Source of the DNA: a bacterium
GTDB lineage: Bacteria > Auribacterota > UBA3054 > JAAYZF01
Direction: 5' to 3'
Assembly (NCBI GenBank): GCA_012514975.1
Contig: JAAYZF010000072.1
Coordinates: forward strand, 1 to 42,984
Length of the DNA: 42,984 bases
Shown here: piece by piece, positions 42,505 through 42,984 of the stretch
Position numbering within the stretch: position 1 is the stretch's first letter
How the letters are laid out: every line of letters begins with the position of its first letter
Notes under the pieces: model-generated
What the model saw: the letters and a program-made list of their open reading frames with translations, nothing else
What the model was told of the DNA's origin: nothing
The model's database searches: none
Position numbers and translations under genes: made by a program

Positions 42505-42984
42505 TTACGGGGTCACGAGCGTGACGCCCTTCGTCTTCCAGTTGCCGCCGCCAGCGTTGACGACCGTGCCGCCGACGCCCTGAATCTTGGACTTGCCGTC
42601 TTTCGCGGGTGTGGCTTCCAGCACGCCATTGACATTGGCTTTCGCCTTGATCATGCTGTAGACGGAGCCCATCAGATCGTCGCCGAGGAAGGCATCCGGG
42701 CCGCCCAGGTCGCCAACCTTCGACATGACCTTGCCGCCTTTGCCGGCGACGCCGTCAGTCGCGAAGTTCTCGATCGAGTCCGCGAAGGCAAGCTTCGTGT
42801 TGTTGCCGAGGACGGTGCCGATCGTGGCGCCTTTCATCTTCACGAGCACGCCGTTGGCGAACACGAGAACAGGTTCGAACTCCGCATCCGGGACAACGGC
42901 GACGAACGCGAGCTTCTCGATGACGCCGGCAGCCTTTTTGGTCTTGATCAGCTTTGCGCCGTTGACAACCGCGATGTCGGTGTC
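42505..42984 (-). CDS. unrecognised protein, C-terminal part (5' end outside window)
   Basis: 160 codons are visible, ending at TAA 42507-42505. Beyond the internal GTG/ATG starts the frame stays open to the window edge (DTDIAVVNGAKLIKTKKAAG, then VIEKLAFVAVVPDAEFEPVL). The composition is rich in Gly, Val, Lys and Asn, with KVGDLGGPDAFLGDDLMG and a final GGGNWKTKGVTLVTP. No known domain, signal or PEP-CTERM is seen in this part; the Asn/Gly/Thr-rich style suggests an exported or surface protein, which is a guess. A strong terminator follows. No function is proposed. Confidence 0.75.
   Translation of the reverse strand, partial: DTDIAVVNGAKLIKTKKAAGVIEKLAFVAVVPDAEFEPVLVFANGVLVKMKGATIGTVLGNNTKLAFADSIENFATDGVAGKGGKVMSKVGDLGGPDAFLGDDLMGSVYSMIKAKANVNGVLEATPAKDGKSKIQGVGGTVVNAGGGNWKTKGVTLVTP

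Overview
This is a GC-rich bacterial chromosome segment. The gene content points to the PVC superphylum, most plausibly Kiritimatiellota or Lentisphaerota. Supporting signs are a McsA/McsB protein-arginine kinase pair next to an RpoD-type sigma factor, an ExbB/ExbD/VWA/TPR envelope operon, an FGly-type sulfatase with GH20 and SASA esterase genes, a lamin-tail-domain secreted protein, and a subtilase with a PEP-CTERM tail. The phylum is an inference; there is no rRNA in the window.

Layout. (1) 1-622, minus strand: the start of a secreted lamin-tail-domain protein. (2) 767-8379, plus strand: a biosynthetic block, ilvB-ilvN-ilvC-leuA-aroE-pdxB. It is preceded by a sigma-70 promoter, a 30-codon leader peptide rich in Leu/Val/Ile, and an intrinsic terminator with a competing antiterminator, which together look like a ribosome-mediated ilv attenuator. 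(3) 8384-22333, minus strand: a long housekeeping block. In transcription order it is ptsI-leuS-rph-lysA, a VapBC-type toxin-antitoxin pair with its own operator/promoter, dapF-lolD-like-ilvE, mcsA-mcsB-rdgB-rpoD, and a CAU-anticodon tRNA. ribD (22419-23579, plus) diverges from ptsI. (4) 23631-30330, minus: six tightly packed genes (TPR, small TPR/lipoprotein-like, ExbB, ExbD, ExbD, VWA) that look like a proton-motive-force-driven envelope machine in which a single-pass VWA protein takes the usual TonB/TolA place. (5) 30569-39012: a catabolic/accessory region with a Gfo/Idh/MocA oxidoreductase and a small Tudor-like protein (minus), then a sulfatase, GH20 hexosaminidase, SASA esterase and creatininase-family protein (plus). 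(6) 39121-42282: a secreted S8 peptidase with a PEP-CTERM tail. (7) 42505-42984, minus: the 3' part of an unrecognised gene with its own terminator.

How the genes work together. ilvBNC with ilvE makes branched-chain amino acids, leuA starts leucine synthesis, and dapF/lysA make lysine, so amino-acid synthesis spans both strands. mcsA-mcsB-rdgB-rpoD are nearly contiguous or overlapping. Most promoters that can be read share an extended -10 of the form TGnTATAMT.

The intergenic spaces hold an unusual density of small dispersed repeats: two copies of an inverted-repeat element built on GCGCnGATTGAC, CATCATTC and ATCC microsatellites, three copies of TAATCGGTGATC, CG-rich REP-like palindromes and long hairpins. 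In at least two genes (mcsA and the creatininase-family gene) such repeats appear to be read as protein.
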